Positions 1 through 9,685 of a stretch of 64,000 bases of DNA are shown one piece after another (position 1 is the first letter of the stretch; every line of letters begins with the position of its first letter). The translations under genes and the position numbers were made by a program. The stretch is from Flavobacterium sp. J49 (GTDB lineage Bacteria; Bacteroidota; Bacteroidia; Flavobacteriales; Flavobacteriaceae): NCBI RefSeq assembly GCF_011742145.1, contig NZ_JAAQQU010000105.1, forward strand, positions 399,592 through 463,591, read 5' to 3'. Under the pieces are notes generated by a model, which did not search any database, was not told where the DNA came from, and saw only the letters and a program-made list of their open reading frames with translations.

Positions 1-2
1 AA

Positions 3-3000
3 TTGACTTTCGAAGATGTAACTACCAATGGTAATTGTGCAGGTTCTTATTCTGTAACCAGAACTTGGACTGCTACTGATGCTTGTGGAAATACTGCTTC
101 AGCTTCACAAACTATTAACGTACAAGACGTAACAGCTCCGGTGATTACCACTCAAGCTTCTAATATCAACGTTGAATGTGATGGTAATGGAAACGAATTG
201 GCTATTTACACTTGGTTAACTAATAATGGTGGCGCAACAGCTACTGATGAATGTTCACCTGTAACTTGGTCTAACAACTTTAGCGAGATTGCTAATGATT
301 GTTCGGCAGCGGTTACCGTTGTGTTTACAGCTACAGATGAGTGTGGAAATACTGCCTCTACATCGGCTACCTTTACCGTTAACGATACTCAAAACCCGCT
401 TGCACCAGAGGCACCTGCTAACGTAACTGTTGCTTGTGCGGCTGATGTACCGGCTAATGTTTCACTTACAGCTATCGACAACTGTTCAGGTGAAATAACT
501 GTTCAAGGGGTAGATACTTTAACGCAAGGTAACTGTGCAAACTCGTTCACTGTAACCAGAACTTGGACTTTCACTGATGCTTGTGGAAATGCATCTTCTG
601 TATCTCAAACTATTACGGTAAATGACACTATTGCTCCGGTAGCTCCTGAAGCACCAGCTAATATAACTGTAGCTTGTTCGGCTGACGTACCGGCTAATGT
701 TTCGCTTACGGCTATCGACAACTGTTTAGGTGAAATAACTGTTCAAGGGGTAGATACCACAACACAAGGTAACTGTCCGAACTCGTTCTCTGTAACCAGA
801 ACTTGGACTTTCACTGATGCTTGTGGAAACTCATCTTCTGTATCTCAAACTATTAATGTAGTTGACGATGTTGCTCCAACAGCTCCTGAAGCTCCAGCTA
901 ATATAACTGTAGCTTGTGCCGAAGATGTTCCTGCAATGATTTCTCTAACTGCGACTGATAACTGTGGTGATTCAATAACTGCTCAAGGTGTAGATACTAC
1001 AACACAAGGTAACTGTCCGAACTCGTTCTCTGTAACCAGAACTTGGACTTTCACTGATGCTTGTGGAAACTCATCTTCTGTATCTCAAACAATCAATGTA
1101 GTTGACGATGTTGCTCCAACAGCTCCTGAAGCTCCAGCTAATATAACTGTAGCTTGTGCAGAAGATGTTCCTGCAATGATTTCTCTAACTGCGACTGATA
1201 ACTGTGGTGATTCAATAACTGCTCAAGGAGTAGATACTACAACACAAGGTAACTGTCCGAACTCGTTCTCTGTAACCAGAACTTGGACTTTCACTGATGC
1301 TTGTGGAAATGCATCTTCTGTATCTCAAATGATTAATGTAGTTGACGATGTTGCCCCAATAGCTCCTCAAGCACCTGCTGACATAACTGTAGCTTGTGCA
1401 GATGATGTTCCTGCAATGATTTCACTTACTGCAACGGATAACTGTGGGGATTCAATAACTGTTCAAGGTGTTGACACTGTTGTTCAAGGAGATTGTCCTA
1501 ACTCGTTTATCGTAACCAGAACATGGACATTTGCTGATGCTTGTAATAACACTTCTTCTGTATCACAAACTATTAGTGTAAATGATACTATTGCTCCGGT
1601 TACTCCTGAAGCACCTGCCAACATAACTGTTGCTTGTATCGGAGAAGTTCCTGCAATGATTTCACTTACTGCAACGGATAACTGTGGTGATTTTATCACT
1701 GTAGATGGTGTTGACAGCACTATTCAAGGAGATTGTCCGAACTCGTTCACTGTAACCAGAACTTGGACTTTCACCGATGCTTGTAATAACACTTCTTCTG
1801 TATCTCAAACCATTAGTGTTGTAGACGAAACTGCTCCGGTAGCTCCTGAAGCACCAGCTGATGTAACAGTAAGTTGTGCCGGTGATGTGCCTGCAACTAT
1901 TTCGCTTACTGCTTTTGATAATTGTGGTGAATCCATAACTGCACAAGGTATTGATTCAACAACTGCCGGTAACTGTCCGAACTCGTTCACTGTAACCAGA
2001 ACTTGGACTTTCACTGATGCTTGTAATAATACTTCATCTGTATCGCAAACCATTACTGTTAATGACACTGTTGCCCCAACATTTAATGAGGTAGCACCTG
2101 CTAACACTACTGCTTCATGTGACAACATTCCTGCTGCAGCTGTATTAACCGCAACTGATAATTGTGGAACAGCAACAGTATCGATGGTAGAGACTATCGT
2201 TCAAGGAAACTGTCCGTCTAACTATGAAATTACCAGAACATGGACAGCTACTGATGTTTGTGGAAATACTAGCACACAAACGCAAACCATTGGAGTTTCT
2301 GACACTGTTGGACCGGTATTAATAACACCATTAGATCCAAAAGTGGATGTAGATTGTACAGAAATCCCTGCTCCTCCTACTTTAGAGTTTACGGATAACT
2401 GTTCTGCTGTTGGTACACCGGTATATACTGAAACCGCATCGGAAGTTAATAATGGTTCATATACAATTACCAGAACTTGGGTCGTGTCTGATGCTTGTGG
2501 TAATTTATCGCAAACTTATACTCAATATGTATATGTAAATCAAATCTCTGAGGTAATTGATCTTGATGAAGTTCAAACTAGTAGTACTATTAATGAAAAT
2601 ATATCTTTAGATTCATTCTTACCTACCGGTATTAGTGGTGGAACATGGACGAATGTAGATAATGTTGGAGGATTTAACTCGGCTAACAACACGTTCAATC
2701 CATTTGAAATTACACCAGGTGTATATTTATTCAGCTATACTGTTTATAACGGTACTTGTCCAACTGTATACAATTTGCCAATATCTATCGGTGGAGTTCA
2801 ACCTTGTGAAGCCATTATCATTCATAATGCCTTTACGCCAAATGGTGACGCTTTCAACCAATATTTTAATATCGAAAATATTGAAGACATCGCTTGTTAT
2901 CCGACAAATAATGTTCAAATTTACAACCGCTGGGGAGTTTTAGTTTATGAAACCAAAAACTACGACAACAATACCCGAAGATTTGAAGGTATCTCTGAAG

Positions 3001-3122
3001 GAAGAGTTACTGTTAGCAAGTCTGAGGAATTGCCAACCGGAACGTATTTCTACATCATTGAGTGGACAACCACAACCGGCGAAAGAATTGTTAAAGACGG
3101 ATATTTATACTTAACCAGATAA
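3..3122 (+). CDS. Giant repeat adhesin, type B T9SS sorting domain (5' partial)
   Basis: This is the C-terminal part of a very large cell-surface protein. The reading frame is open at the window edge, so the true start lies outside. About seven 80-residue repeats (roughly residues 133-690) each contain a DNC, a VTRTWTFTDAC and an APEAPAN(I/V)TVAC motif. Related HYR-like or Ig-like repeats lie on both sides. Residues about 941-1039 begin NAFTPNGD and contain IYNRWG and GTYFY, which match the gliding-motility-associated C-terminal domain that targets proteins to the type IX secretion system as type B cargo. The next two genes, PorP/SprF-like and OmpA-like, are the usual partners of such cargo. 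The regular cysteines suggest disulphide-stabilised repeats. The role in adhesion or gliding is inferred. Confidence 0.9.
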   Translation: MTFEDVTTNGNCAGSYSVTRTWTATDACGNTASASQTINVQDVTAPVITTQASNINVECDGNGNELAIYTWLTNNGGATATDECSPVTWSNNFSEIANDCSAAVTVVFTATDECGNTASTSATFTVNDTQNPLAPEAPANVTVACAADVPANVSLTAIDNCSGEITVQGVDTLTQGNCANSFTVTRTWTFTDACGNASSVSQTITVNDTIAPVAPEAPANITVACSADVPANVSLTAIDNCLGEITVQGVDTTTQGNCPNSFSVTRTWTFTDACGNSSSVSQTINVVDDVAPTAPEAPANITVACAEDVPAMISLTATDNCGDSITAQGVDTTTQGNCPNSFSVTRTWTFTDACGNSSSVSQTINVVDDVAPTAPEAPANITVACAEDVPAMISLTATDNCGDSITAQGVDTTTQGNCPNSFSVTRTWTFTDACGNASSVSQMINVVDDVAPIAPQAPADITVACADDVPAMISLTATDNCGDSITVQGVDTVVQGDCPNSFIVTRTWTFADACNNTSSVSQTISVNDTIAPVTPEAPANITVACIGEVPAMISLTATDNCGDFITVDGVDSTIQGDCPNSFTVTRTWTFTDACNNTSSVSQTISVVDETAPVAPEAPADVTVSCAGDVPATISLTAFDNCGESITAQGIDSTTAGNCPNSFTVTRTWTFTDACNNTSSVSQTITVNDTVAPTFNEVAPANTTASCDNIPAAAVLTATDNCGTATVSMVETIVQGNCPSNYEITRTWTATDVCGNTSTQTQTIGVSDTVGPVLITPLDPKVDVDCTEIPAPPTLEFTDNCSAVGTPVYTETASEVNNGSYTITRTWVVSDACGNLSQTYTQYVYVNQISEVIDLDEVQTSSTINENISLDSFLPTGISGGTWTNVDNVGGFNSANNTFNPFEITPGVYLFSYTVYNGTCPTVYNLPISIGGVQPCEAIIIHNAFTPNGDAFNQYFNIENIEDIACYPTNNVQIYNRWGVLVYETKNYDNNTRRFEGISEGRVTVSKSEELPTGTYFYIIEWTTTTGERIVKDGYLYLTR
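400..2080 (+). repeat. 240-bp in-frame tandem repeat, about 7 copies
   Basis: The segment starting actcgttc recurs at 541, 781, 1021, 1261, 1501, 1741 and 1981, exactly 240 bp apart, encoding 80-residue units of the adhesin. The units at 841-1080 and 1081-1320 are nearly identical at DNA level, while the outer units have drifted. This points to recent duplication or gene conversion in the middle of the array. Confidence 0.9.
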
Positions 3123-3132
3123 ACCTACTAAC

Positions 3133-3158
3133 TCCTGAGGGTGTAAAAGCCCTCAGGA
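3133..3158 (+). terminator. Intercistronic hairpin between adhesin and porP/sprF
   Basis: A perfect 9-bp stem (TCCTGAGGG and CCCTCAGGA) encloses an 8-base loop. No U-tract follows, so it is more likely an attenuator, processing site or mRNA stabiliser setting different expression of the adhesin and the next genes than a full terminator. Confidence 0.5.
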
Positions 3159-3172
3159 TAAATAAAGAAAAT

Positions 3173-4084
3173 ATGAGAACAAAAATTTTAATTTTCGCTT
3201 TGATGTTAACGTGTTATACTGGTTTTGCTCAGCAAGACGCACAGTATACCCAATACATGTATAATACGATCAATATCAATCCCGCATATGCAGGATCGAG
3301 AGGAGTTATGAGTATTTTCGGATTACATCGTACCCAATGGGTAGGATTAGACGGAGCGCCTACAACCAACGCTTTTTCCATCAATACTCCAATTAACAAT
3401 AGCAACTTAGGTGTTGGTTTATCTGTCGTAAGTGACAAAATCGGACCTACAAAAGACAATACTATCTCAGCTGATTTATCATATACGATTCAAACCTCTG
3501 ATGTTTATAAGTTATCTTTTGGTATCAAAGCCAGCGGTAATATATTCAACTTGGATGTGAATCAATTAAATCCTGCTGATGCAGGTGATCCGAATCTTCA
3601 AAATTTCAACAATGAATTTTCGCCAAACTTTGGAGCCGGTATCTATTTGCATTCAGATAAATTGTATTTTGGTCTTTCGGTACCCAACTTTTTACAAGAT
3701 TCGAAATACAATGATAATGAGGTAGCTGTATTCCAAGAAAGAATGAATTTTTATGCCATAGGAGGTTATGTTTTTGACATTTCCCCTTCCGTTAAATTTA
3801 AACCTGCATTCTTAACCAAAATGGTAACGGGCTCTCCTTTACAAGTAGATGCCTCAGCCAACTTCTTATTCTTTGATAAGTTGATGCTTGGCGGTGCTTA
3901 CCGTTGGGATGCTGCCGTAAGTGCCCTAGCCGGTTTTCAGGTTACTGATGGTCTATTTATTGGCTATAGTTATGATATGGAAACAACCGAATTAAGAAAC
4001 TATAACTCTGGTTCCCACGAGGTATTCATTCGTTTCGAGTTGTTCAATAAAGTTAGTAAATTGGTATCACCTAGATTCTTCTAA
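3173..4084 (+). CDS. PorP/SprF family type IX secretion membrane protein
   Basis: This is a 303-residue outer-membrane protein. The N-terminus is a signal peptide ending around GFAQQ, followed by the DAQYTQYMYN and NPAYAGSRG motifs typical of the PorP/SprF family. The rest alternates in the way of a beta-barrel. Family members are needed for export and surface attachment of type B sorted cargo, and this gene directly follows such a cargo gene. It precedes an OmpA-family gene by 13 bp, so all three probably form one operon. The family call is firm. The pairing with the upstream adhesin is inferred from position. Confidence 0.9.
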   Translation: MRTKILIFALMLTCYTGFAQQDAQYTQYMYNTININPAYAGSRGVMSIFGLHRTQWVGLDGAPTTNAFSINTPINNSNLGVGLSVVSDKIGPTKDNTISADLSYTIQTSDVYKLSFGIKASGNIFNLDVNQLNPADAGDPNLQNFNNEFSPNFGAGIYLHSDKLYFGLSVPNFLQDSKYNDNEVAVFQERMNFYAIGGYVFDISPSVKFKPAFLTKMVTGSPLQVDASANFLFFDKLMLGGAYRWDAAVSALAGFQVTDGLFIGYSYDMETTELRNYNSGSHEVFIRFELFNKVSKLVSPRFF

Positions 4085-4097
4085 TAACACAACGATC

Positions 4098-6044
4098 ATG
4101 AAAAATAAAATTATATATTTAGTACTATTGACTTTCGCTACTGTGAGCGGATATTCTCAAGGTGGAAGAACTGAGGTAAAAGGAAATAAGGAGTATGATA
4201 AGTACGCTTATATAGATGCCATCAAAACTTATGAGCGCATCTATGAAAAAGGGTATAAATCTCCCGATATGATACTCAAAATCGGTAACGCTTACTATTT
4301 TAATGCCGAATTAGAAAAAGCAAACAAATGGTATAGCGAGCTATATACAACAAATCCGGAGCAAGAAGCGGAATTTTACTATCGTTTTGCTCAAACGTTG
4401 AGAGCGGTTAAAGACTATCCCAAAGCGGATGCTATGATGACTAAATTCAACGACAAAAGCGGGAATGATACCAGAGCGAAATTGTTCAATAAAAAGAAAG
4501 ATTATTTAGCCGAAATCAAAAAGAATTCAGGTCGCTACAAAATCGAAGATGCCGGAATCAACTCTAAGTATTCTGATTACGGACCGGCTTATATGGGTAC
4601 CAAAGTAATTTTTACTTCGGCCCGTGATACCGGTAATTTCTCGAAAAGAATTCACACTTGGACAGGTCAGTACTTTACCAACCTTTACAGTTCAGCTTTA
4701 GCGGAAGACGGTTCTTTAAGCGGTGTAGATAAATTTGGCAAAAAAATCAATACCAAATACCACGAAGATACTCCGGCCTTTACCAAAGACGGAAAAACGG
4801 TTTATTTCACCAGAAACAACTATTTAGACGGAAGAGGTTTTGATGCCAACAAAGTAACTTTGTTAAAAATTTACAAAGCTAACCTTGACGACGAAGGAAA
4901 ATGGATTAACATTACGCCGTTAAATTTCAACAGCGATAGCTATCAAGCGGCACACCCTGCCCTATCTCCGGATGAAAAAACTTTGTACTTTGCTTCAGAC
5001 ATGCCGGGAACCCGTGGACAATCTGACCTTTTCAGAGTTAAAATTAATGAAGACGGAAGCTTAGGAACACCTGAAAATCTTGGTGACGCCATCAACTCTG
5101 AAGGTAGAGAAACTTATCCTTTCATCTCTGATGACAATGAGTTGTACTTTGCATCTGACGGACAACCGGGCTTAGGTGGTTTGGATATTTTTGTCACAAG
5201 AATCCCAAAAGACGGCAGCCTTAACTTCAAACAAGTTTTAAACATTGGTGAAGAAGGAAACAGTTCTAAAGACGATTTTGGTTTCATCATTGACTTTAAG
5301 TCCAAAAAAGGGTTCCTAAGTTCTAACAGAGATGGTGGTAAAGGAAGTGATGATATCTATAAATTCTTAGAAACGCGTCCAATTTTCTGTGACCAAATCT
5401 TACATGGTGTAATCACCGATGAAGATACTAAAGCGGTATTGCCTAATACCAAATTGGTGTTGATGGATGAAAAATTCAATAAGCTAAAAGAAACTGTGTC
5501 CGACGCTGAAGGTAAATATGAATTCACCGAAGTAGAATGTGGTACCAAATACTATGTAAACGCTTCCCTTGAAGATTATGAGACCAAAGAGGTTCCGGTA
5601 ATCATAGGTTCTGAATCAGGAAAAACTGAGTTGAATATTGAACTTAAAACTAAAACTTGTCGCGTGAAAATTGGTGATGATTTAGCCGATTGTTTTAAAA
5701 TCAACATCATCTACTTCGACTTAGACAAATGGAATATCCGTCCGGATGCTGCGGTTGATTTAGCTAAATTATTGGATGTATTGAACCAAAACCCAACAAT
5801 GAAAATCAACATTCGTTCTCATACGGACAGCCGTGCATCTCACGCTTACAACGAAAAACTATCTGACCGTAGAGCAAAATCTACTAGAGATTGGTTAATC
5901 AAAAATGGTATTGCTGCCAATCGTTTGACTTCAGAAGGTTTAGGAGAAACAGAATTGGTTAACAAATGTGCTGACGGTGTGAAATGTACAGAAGAAGAAC
6001 ACCAATTGAACAGAAGAAGCGAATTCATCATAACAAGTTTATAA
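4098..6044 (+). CDS. OmpA family protein with TPR, PD40 propeller and CarboxypepD_reg domains
   Basis: This is a 648-residue envelope protein. After a signal peptide (to about VSGYSQG) come TPR-like helices (about 25-140), then PD40 beta-propeller repeats with blades such as LSPDEKTLYFAS near residue 290 and SDDNELYFASD. A carboxypeptidase-regulatory-like beta-sandwich follows (about 434-520). The C-terminal OmpA peptidoglycan-binding domain (about 530-648) has IIYFDLDKWNIRPDA and a closing NRRSEFII. The same architecture occurs in PorE/SprD-type proteins that link type IX secretion components to peptidoglycan. It is co-directional with, and 13 bp from, the PorP/SprF gene, and a strong terminator follows. 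Confidence 0.88.
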   Translation: MKNKIIYLVLLTFATVSGYSQGGRTEVKGNKEYDKYAYIDAIKTYERIYEKGYKSPDMILKIGNAYYFNAELEKANKWYSELYTTNPEQEAEFYYRFAQTLRAVKDYPKADAMMTKFNDKSGNDTRAKLFNKKKDYLAEIKKNSGRYKIEDAGINSKYSDYGPAYMGTKVIFTSARDTGNFSKRIHTWTGQYFTNLYSSALAEDGSLSGVDKFGKKINTKYHEDTPAFTKDGKTVYFTRNNYLDGRGFDANKVTLLKIYKANLDDEGKWINITPLNFNSDSYQAAHPALSPDEKTLYFASDMPGTRGQSDLFRVKINEDGSLGTPENLGDAINSEGRETYPFISDDNELYFASDGQPGLGGLDIFVTRIPKDGSLNFKQVLNIGEEGNSSKDDFGFIIDFKSKKGFLSSNRDGGKGSDDIYKFLETRPIFCDQILHGVITDEDTKAVLPNTKLVLMDEKFNKLKETVSDAEGKYEFTEVECGTKYYVNASLEDYETKEVPVIIGSESGKTELNIELKTKTCRVKIGDDLADCFKINIIYFDLDKWNIRPDAAVDLAKLLDVLNQNPTMKINIRSHTDSRASHAYNEKLSDRRAKSTRDWLIKNGIAANRLTSEGLGETELVNKCADGVKCTEEEHQLNRRSEFIITSL

Positions 6045-6069
6045 TTTCTTTAACTTTATAAATATTATT

Positions 6070-6097
6070 AAGCACCCATTTTTGGGTGCTTTTTTTT
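6070..6097 (+). terminator. Rho-independent terminator of the T9SS locus
   Basis: A 9-bp stem (AAGCACCCA and TGGGTGCTT) with a TTTT loop is followed by a run of T. It closes the adhesin, porP and ompA transcription unit. Confidence 0.88.
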
Positions 6098-6104
6098 ATA
6101 TTTG
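6097..6104 (+). promoter_or_regulatory. -7 promoter element of nhaA
   Basis: TATATTTG matches TAnnTTTG exactly and ends 4 bases before the nhaA ATG. If used, the transcript would be leaderless or nearly so. It overlaps the end of the preceding terminator T-tract, and I see no good -33 TTTG. Confidence 0.4.
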
Positions 6105-6108
6105 AAAC

Positions 6109-7248
6109 ATGAAAATTACCAAACTATTCAACGATTTCTTTGACAGTGAAAAAGCCGGTGGATTTGTGCTTATAGGCTGTACCCTACTTTCTTTATTTTT
6201 AACCAACTCCATTTGGAGCGAAGAATACTTAAGCATTTGGCATCTGCAAATTGGCAGTCATTCTTTTGAGCATTGGATTAATGATGGTCTGATGACTATT
6301 TTCTTTTTACTGATTGGATTAGAATTGGAAAGAGAAATATATGCCGGCGAACTCTCCAATTTAAAAAACGCTTTACTTCCGATATTTGCTGCATTGGGCG
6401 GAATGATTGTTCCGGCAGGATTGTATTTATTCTTAAATTATGGAACCGATACCCAATCGGGAGCCGGAATTCCTATGGCAACTGATATTGCCTTTGCTTT
6501 AGGTATTTTATCGCTGTTGGGGAAAAAAGTACCGATTTCTTTAAAAATATTTTTAACCGCTTTGGCCGTTATAGATGACTTAGGAGCCATTTTAATCATT
6601 GCTGTTTTTTATACCAAAGATTTAATTTGGAGTAATTTATTAATCTCTTTAGGCATTTTTGTAATCTTACTAGTGATGAACAGACTGAAAGTCCGCAACC
6701 TTATTCCTTATTTAACCTTAGGTGTTGTAATGTGGTATTTTATGTTGAATTCAGGTGTTCATGCCACCATTACAGGAGTTTTATTGGCGTTTGCAATTCC
6801 TTTTGGAAATGGAAATAAAAAATCTACTTCCTATATTTTACAACACTTTTTACACAAACCGGTCGCCTTTATCATTTTACCATTATTTGCCTTGGCCAAT
6901 ACTGCCATTATCTTAAATTCTGACTGGCATTATGCTTTGAGCCACAATTATACTCTTGGAATTGCTTTAGGATTAATCGTTGGAAAGCCGGTTGGGATAT
7001 GGCTGTTTAGCTTTTTAGCGGTAAAACTAAAGATAAGCCAACTTCCGGAAGACTTGAATTGGAAATCTATCTTTGGTGTAAGTTTTTTAGGTGGTATTGG
7101 TTTTACCATGTCAATCTTCATCACTCTTCTAGCCTTTTCCGACGGAGAACACATTGACAATTCCAAAATTATGATTCTGGTTTCATCCTTAATAGCGGGA
7201 TTAATAGGTTTACTTTATCTGAAAGCCAGTTTGAAGATTCGCAATTAG
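6109..7248 (+). CDS. nhaA: Na+/H+ antiporter NhaA
   Basis: This 379-residue inner-membrane protein exchanges sodium or lithium for protons. It has many hydrophobic helices. The ATDIAFALGIL segment (D126) and the acidic pair D156-D157 in AVIDDLGAI match the ion-binding aspartates of the family (D133, D163 and D164 of the E. coli protein). Length is normal for NhaA. It stands alone between the T9SS terminator and the convergent corA gene, whose stop is 8 bp away. A second, unrelated sodium/proton antiporter (NhaC type) is encoded at 36895-38355. Confidence 0.95.
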   Translation: MKITKLFNDFFDSEKAGGFVLIGCTLLSLFLTNSIWSEEYLSIWHLQIGSHSFEHWINDGLMTIFFLLIGLELEREIYAGELSNLKNALLPIFAALGGMIVPAGLYLFLNYGTDTQSGAGIPMATDIAFALGILSLLGKKVPISLKIFLTALAVIDDLGAILIIAVFYTKDLIWSNLLISLGIFVILLVMNRLKVRNLIPYLTLGVVMWYFMLNSGVHATITGVLLAFAIPFGNGNKKSTSYILQHFLHKPVAFIILPLFALANTAIILNSDWHYALSHNYTLGIALGLIVGKPVGIWLFSFLAVKLKISQLPEDLNWKSIFGVSFLGGIGFTMSIFITLLAFSDGEHIDNSKIMILVSSLIAGLIGLLYLKASLKIRN

Positions 7249-7256
7249 TAATTCAT

Positions 7257-8327
7257 TTAATACCATTTCTTTTTTTTGAAATAGTAGATCATACCGAGTA
7301 ATAAAACAAACATACAGGTTAAAACTATAAAATAACCATACTTCCAATGTAGTTCGGGCATGTTGTCAAAATTCATTCCGTAAACCCCAACGATAAATGT
7401 CATGGGCATAAAAAATACTGAAACCACTGTTAAGGTTTTCATGACTTCATTCATCTTGTGATTTTGTTGCGAGAAATAAAAATTAGAAGCGCTATCTAAT
7501 GAAGTCACATCGTATTCTATTTGTTCCAACAATTCTAAACTTTCTTGATGCAATCGATCAAAAAAACTGTAGTTCTCCAATTCAATGGCATTAAAAATAT
7601 TATCGTCCTTTATACTTTTAATAGAATACAAAGAATCTCTCAATGGAATAATAGACCGTTTCAAAAAATTAAAATTATCACGATGCTTTTCAACCAATTC
7701 CAAAATCAAGGGATTTGTGCTTGTTTTTGATAGGTTAATCAATTCTTCAACTTTATTCTCTTCACTTTCTATAGTGACATAAAAATTCTCCATAATGGCA
7801 TCAAGCAACAAATACATCAAATAATCTACCTTTTTCTCACGTATTATGCCTGAATGTGTTCGTAGACGCTCTCTTAAATAAGTAAAATGATCTCCTCGCT
7901 TCTCTTGGAAAGAAACTAAAATACCGTTCTTTAATAAAAAACTAATCTGTTCCACACTGATGTTGTCACTGTTTTCTATTGGCAATAATGATTTTATATT
8001 AAAAAAAAGCACATCGTGATACTCATCTAATTTGGTGCGTTTTGTAGTGTTTAAAATGTCACCTAACATAAAATTATCTACTTTAAGATAATTACCTATT
8101 TCTTTAATGACATTTACATCATTTAATCCGTGAACATTAAGCCAATTTGATTGGGTTGTATCAAAACATTTGTCTAAATCAGCAACCTTGAATTCTTGAT
8201 ATTCGGTTAAATTGTTAACATCATAAACAAACATCTGCATCTCAGTTTTAATTTGTTTATGAATTCCGGTATAGTCTAAAAATGTTGGTTGAACTTTACG
8301 CTCTTTTTTATATTTTATTTTTCTCAC
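7257..8327 (-). CDS. corA: CorA-type magnesium/cobalt transporter
   Basis: This 356-residue membrane channel is for divalent cations. The N-terminal three quarters are the cytoplasmic alpha/beta domain with long stalk helices. Two C-terminal membrane helices follow, and the first ends in the diagnostic YGMNF motif (GMN near residue 318). The short C-terminus ends in basic residues, as is usual. The gene converges on nhaA. Its start lies about 70 bp from the divergent hutI start, leaving a short shared promoter region. Confidence 0.93.
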   Translation of the reverse strand: MRKIKYKKERKVQPTFLDYTGIHKQIKTEMQMFVYDVNNLTEYQEFKVADLDKCFDTTQSNWLNVHGLNDVNVIKEIGNYLKVDNFMLGDILNTTKRTKLDEYHDVLFFNIKSLLPIENSDNISVEQISFLLKNGILVSFQEKRGDHFTYLRERLRTHSGIIREKKVDYLMYLLLDAIMENFYVTIESEENKVEELINLSKTSTNPLILELVEKHRDNFNFLKRSIIPLRDSLYSIKSIKDDNIFNAIELENYSFFDRLHQESLELLEQIEYDVTSLDSASNFYFSQQNHKMNEVMKTLTVVSVFFMPMTFIVGVYGMNFDNMPELHWKYGYFIVLTCMFVLLLGMIYYFKKKKWY

Positions 8328-8395
8328 GAATTCTAAATTTGTTTAAAATTAAGAATATTTATTTTTTTCAAACTATTTTTACCAAAAATCATTCT

Positions 8396-9634
8396 ATGCA
8401 AACGTTAATCATCAACATAAAAGAATTATTACAAGTCAGAGAAACTCCCGTTGATAAAGTTTCGGGTAGTGAAATGGCGATTCTACCTTCGATAAAAAAT
8501 GCCTTTCTTTTGATTGAAGATGATGTAATTGTAAGTTTTGGCACTATGAATGATTGCCCCAAAATCAATCCCGATAAAACCATTGATGCGATTGGAAAAA
8601 TAGTGTTACCCAGTTGGTGCGATAGTCATACCCACATCGTTTACGCCGGCAATCGTGAACAGGAATTTGTTGATAGAATTAATGGCCTGACTTATGAAGA
8701 AATTGCCAATCGCGGTGGCGGTATTTTGAATTCGGCCAAAAAACTTAACGAAACTTCTGAAGATGACATTTACAACCAATCCAAAAAGCGTTTGGAAGAA
8801 GTCATCCAACAAGGCACCGGTGCTGTCGAAATCAAATCGGGTTACGGTTTGACCGTGGAAGGCGAATTAAAGATGCTTCGTGTGATTAAAAAATTGGCAC
8901 AAAACTATCCTATTGCCATTAAATCGACTTTTTTGGGTGCGCATGCTTTTCCATTGGCTTACAAAGAAAATCATTCAGCATATATCGATTTAATTATCAA
9001 CGAAATGTTGCCCAAAATTGCCGAAGAAAAACTAGCCGATTATATTGATGCTTTTTTAGAAACCGGTTATTTCTCTGTTGCAGAAACCGAACGCATCATG
9101 GAAGCCGGAAAACAATTCGGTTTGCGTTCTAAAATACATGTGAACCAATTCACTGCCATCAACGGAATAGCAGCTTGCGTAAAGCATAATGCACTTTCGG
9201 TAGACCATCTCGAAATTGTGACCGATGAAGATATTGAGGCTTTAAAAGACAGCGAAACGATGGCCGTGGCTTTACCGAGTTGTTCCTATTTCATCAGTAT
9301 TCCATACACACCGGCGAGAAAAATGATTTCGGCAGGTTTGCCTTTAGCCTTAGCTTCCGATTTTAATCCGGGAACGACGCCTTCAGGAAACATGAATTTT
9401 GTGGTAGCCACAGCTTGTATCAAAATGAAGATGACTCCCGAAGAAGCTATCAATGCGGCGACTATCAATGGTGCGTACGCCATGGGATTGTCAAAAACCC
9501 ACGGCAGTATTACGGCAGGCAAAAAAGCCAACTTGATTATTACCAAACCGCTCCATTCTTTCTATGAAATGCCGTATGCTTTCGGAAGCAATTTAATTGA
9601 ACAAGTTCTACTCAACGGAAAAGTCATTGCATAA
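8396..9634 (+). CDS. hutI: Imidazolonepropionase
   Basis: The enzyme hydrolyses imidazolone-5-propionate to N-formimidoyl-glutamate in histidine breakdown. The metal-binding DSHTHIVYAGNRE motif, EIKSGYGL, STFLGAHAFP, the histidines in KIHVNQF and VDHLE, and the late aspartate of ASDFNPGTTPSGN are all present. The frame stays open upstream to 8282, but the added residues would be a hydrophobic extension absent from the family, so I take ATG 8396 (MQTLIINIKELLQV), giving 412 residues. Formimidoylglutamase (hutG), the next step, lies 1 kb downstream, separated by an opposite-strand gene. Confidence 0.93.
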   Translation: MQTLIINIKELLQVRETPVDKVSGSEMAILPSIKNAFLLIEDDVIVSFGTMNDCPKINPDKTIDAIGKIVLPSWCDSHTHIVYAGNREQEFVDRINGLTYEEIANRGGGILNSAKKLNETSEDDIYNQSKKRLEEVIQQGTGAVEIKSGYGLTVEGELKMLRVIKKLAQNYPIAIKSTFLGAHAFPLAYKENHSAYIDLIINEMLPKIAEEKLADYIDAFLETGYFSVAETERIMEAGKQFGLRSKIHVNQFTAINGIAACVKHNALSVDHLEIVTDEDIEALKDSETMAVALPSCSYFISIPYTPARKMISAGLPLALASDFNPGTTPSGNMNFVVATACIKMKMTPEEAINAATINGAYAMGLSKTHGSITAGKKANLIITKPLHSFYEMPYAFGSNLIEQVLLNGKVIA

Positions 9635-9635
9635 A

Positions 9636-9662
9636 AAAAGCCCTGATGACTCAGGACTTTTT
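9636..9662. terminator. Bidirectional terminator between hutI and 9686-10570
   Basis: A-tract, then stem AAAGCCCTGA with TCAGGACTTT (one mismatch), loop TGAC, then a T-tract. It can serve the convergent genes on both sides. Confidence 0.85.
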
Positions 9663-9685
9663 CATTTCTATTAATTAATTATGGT

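Noticed and set aside
1484..2128. Genes on the - strand opposite the adhesin repeats
   Set aside because: They are mirror frames of the repeat codons and lack start signals or known domains.
8282..8395. Hydrophobic extension of HutI
   Set aside because: HutI is cytosolic and the family N-terminus begins at ATG 8396. The extension overlaps the corA start region.
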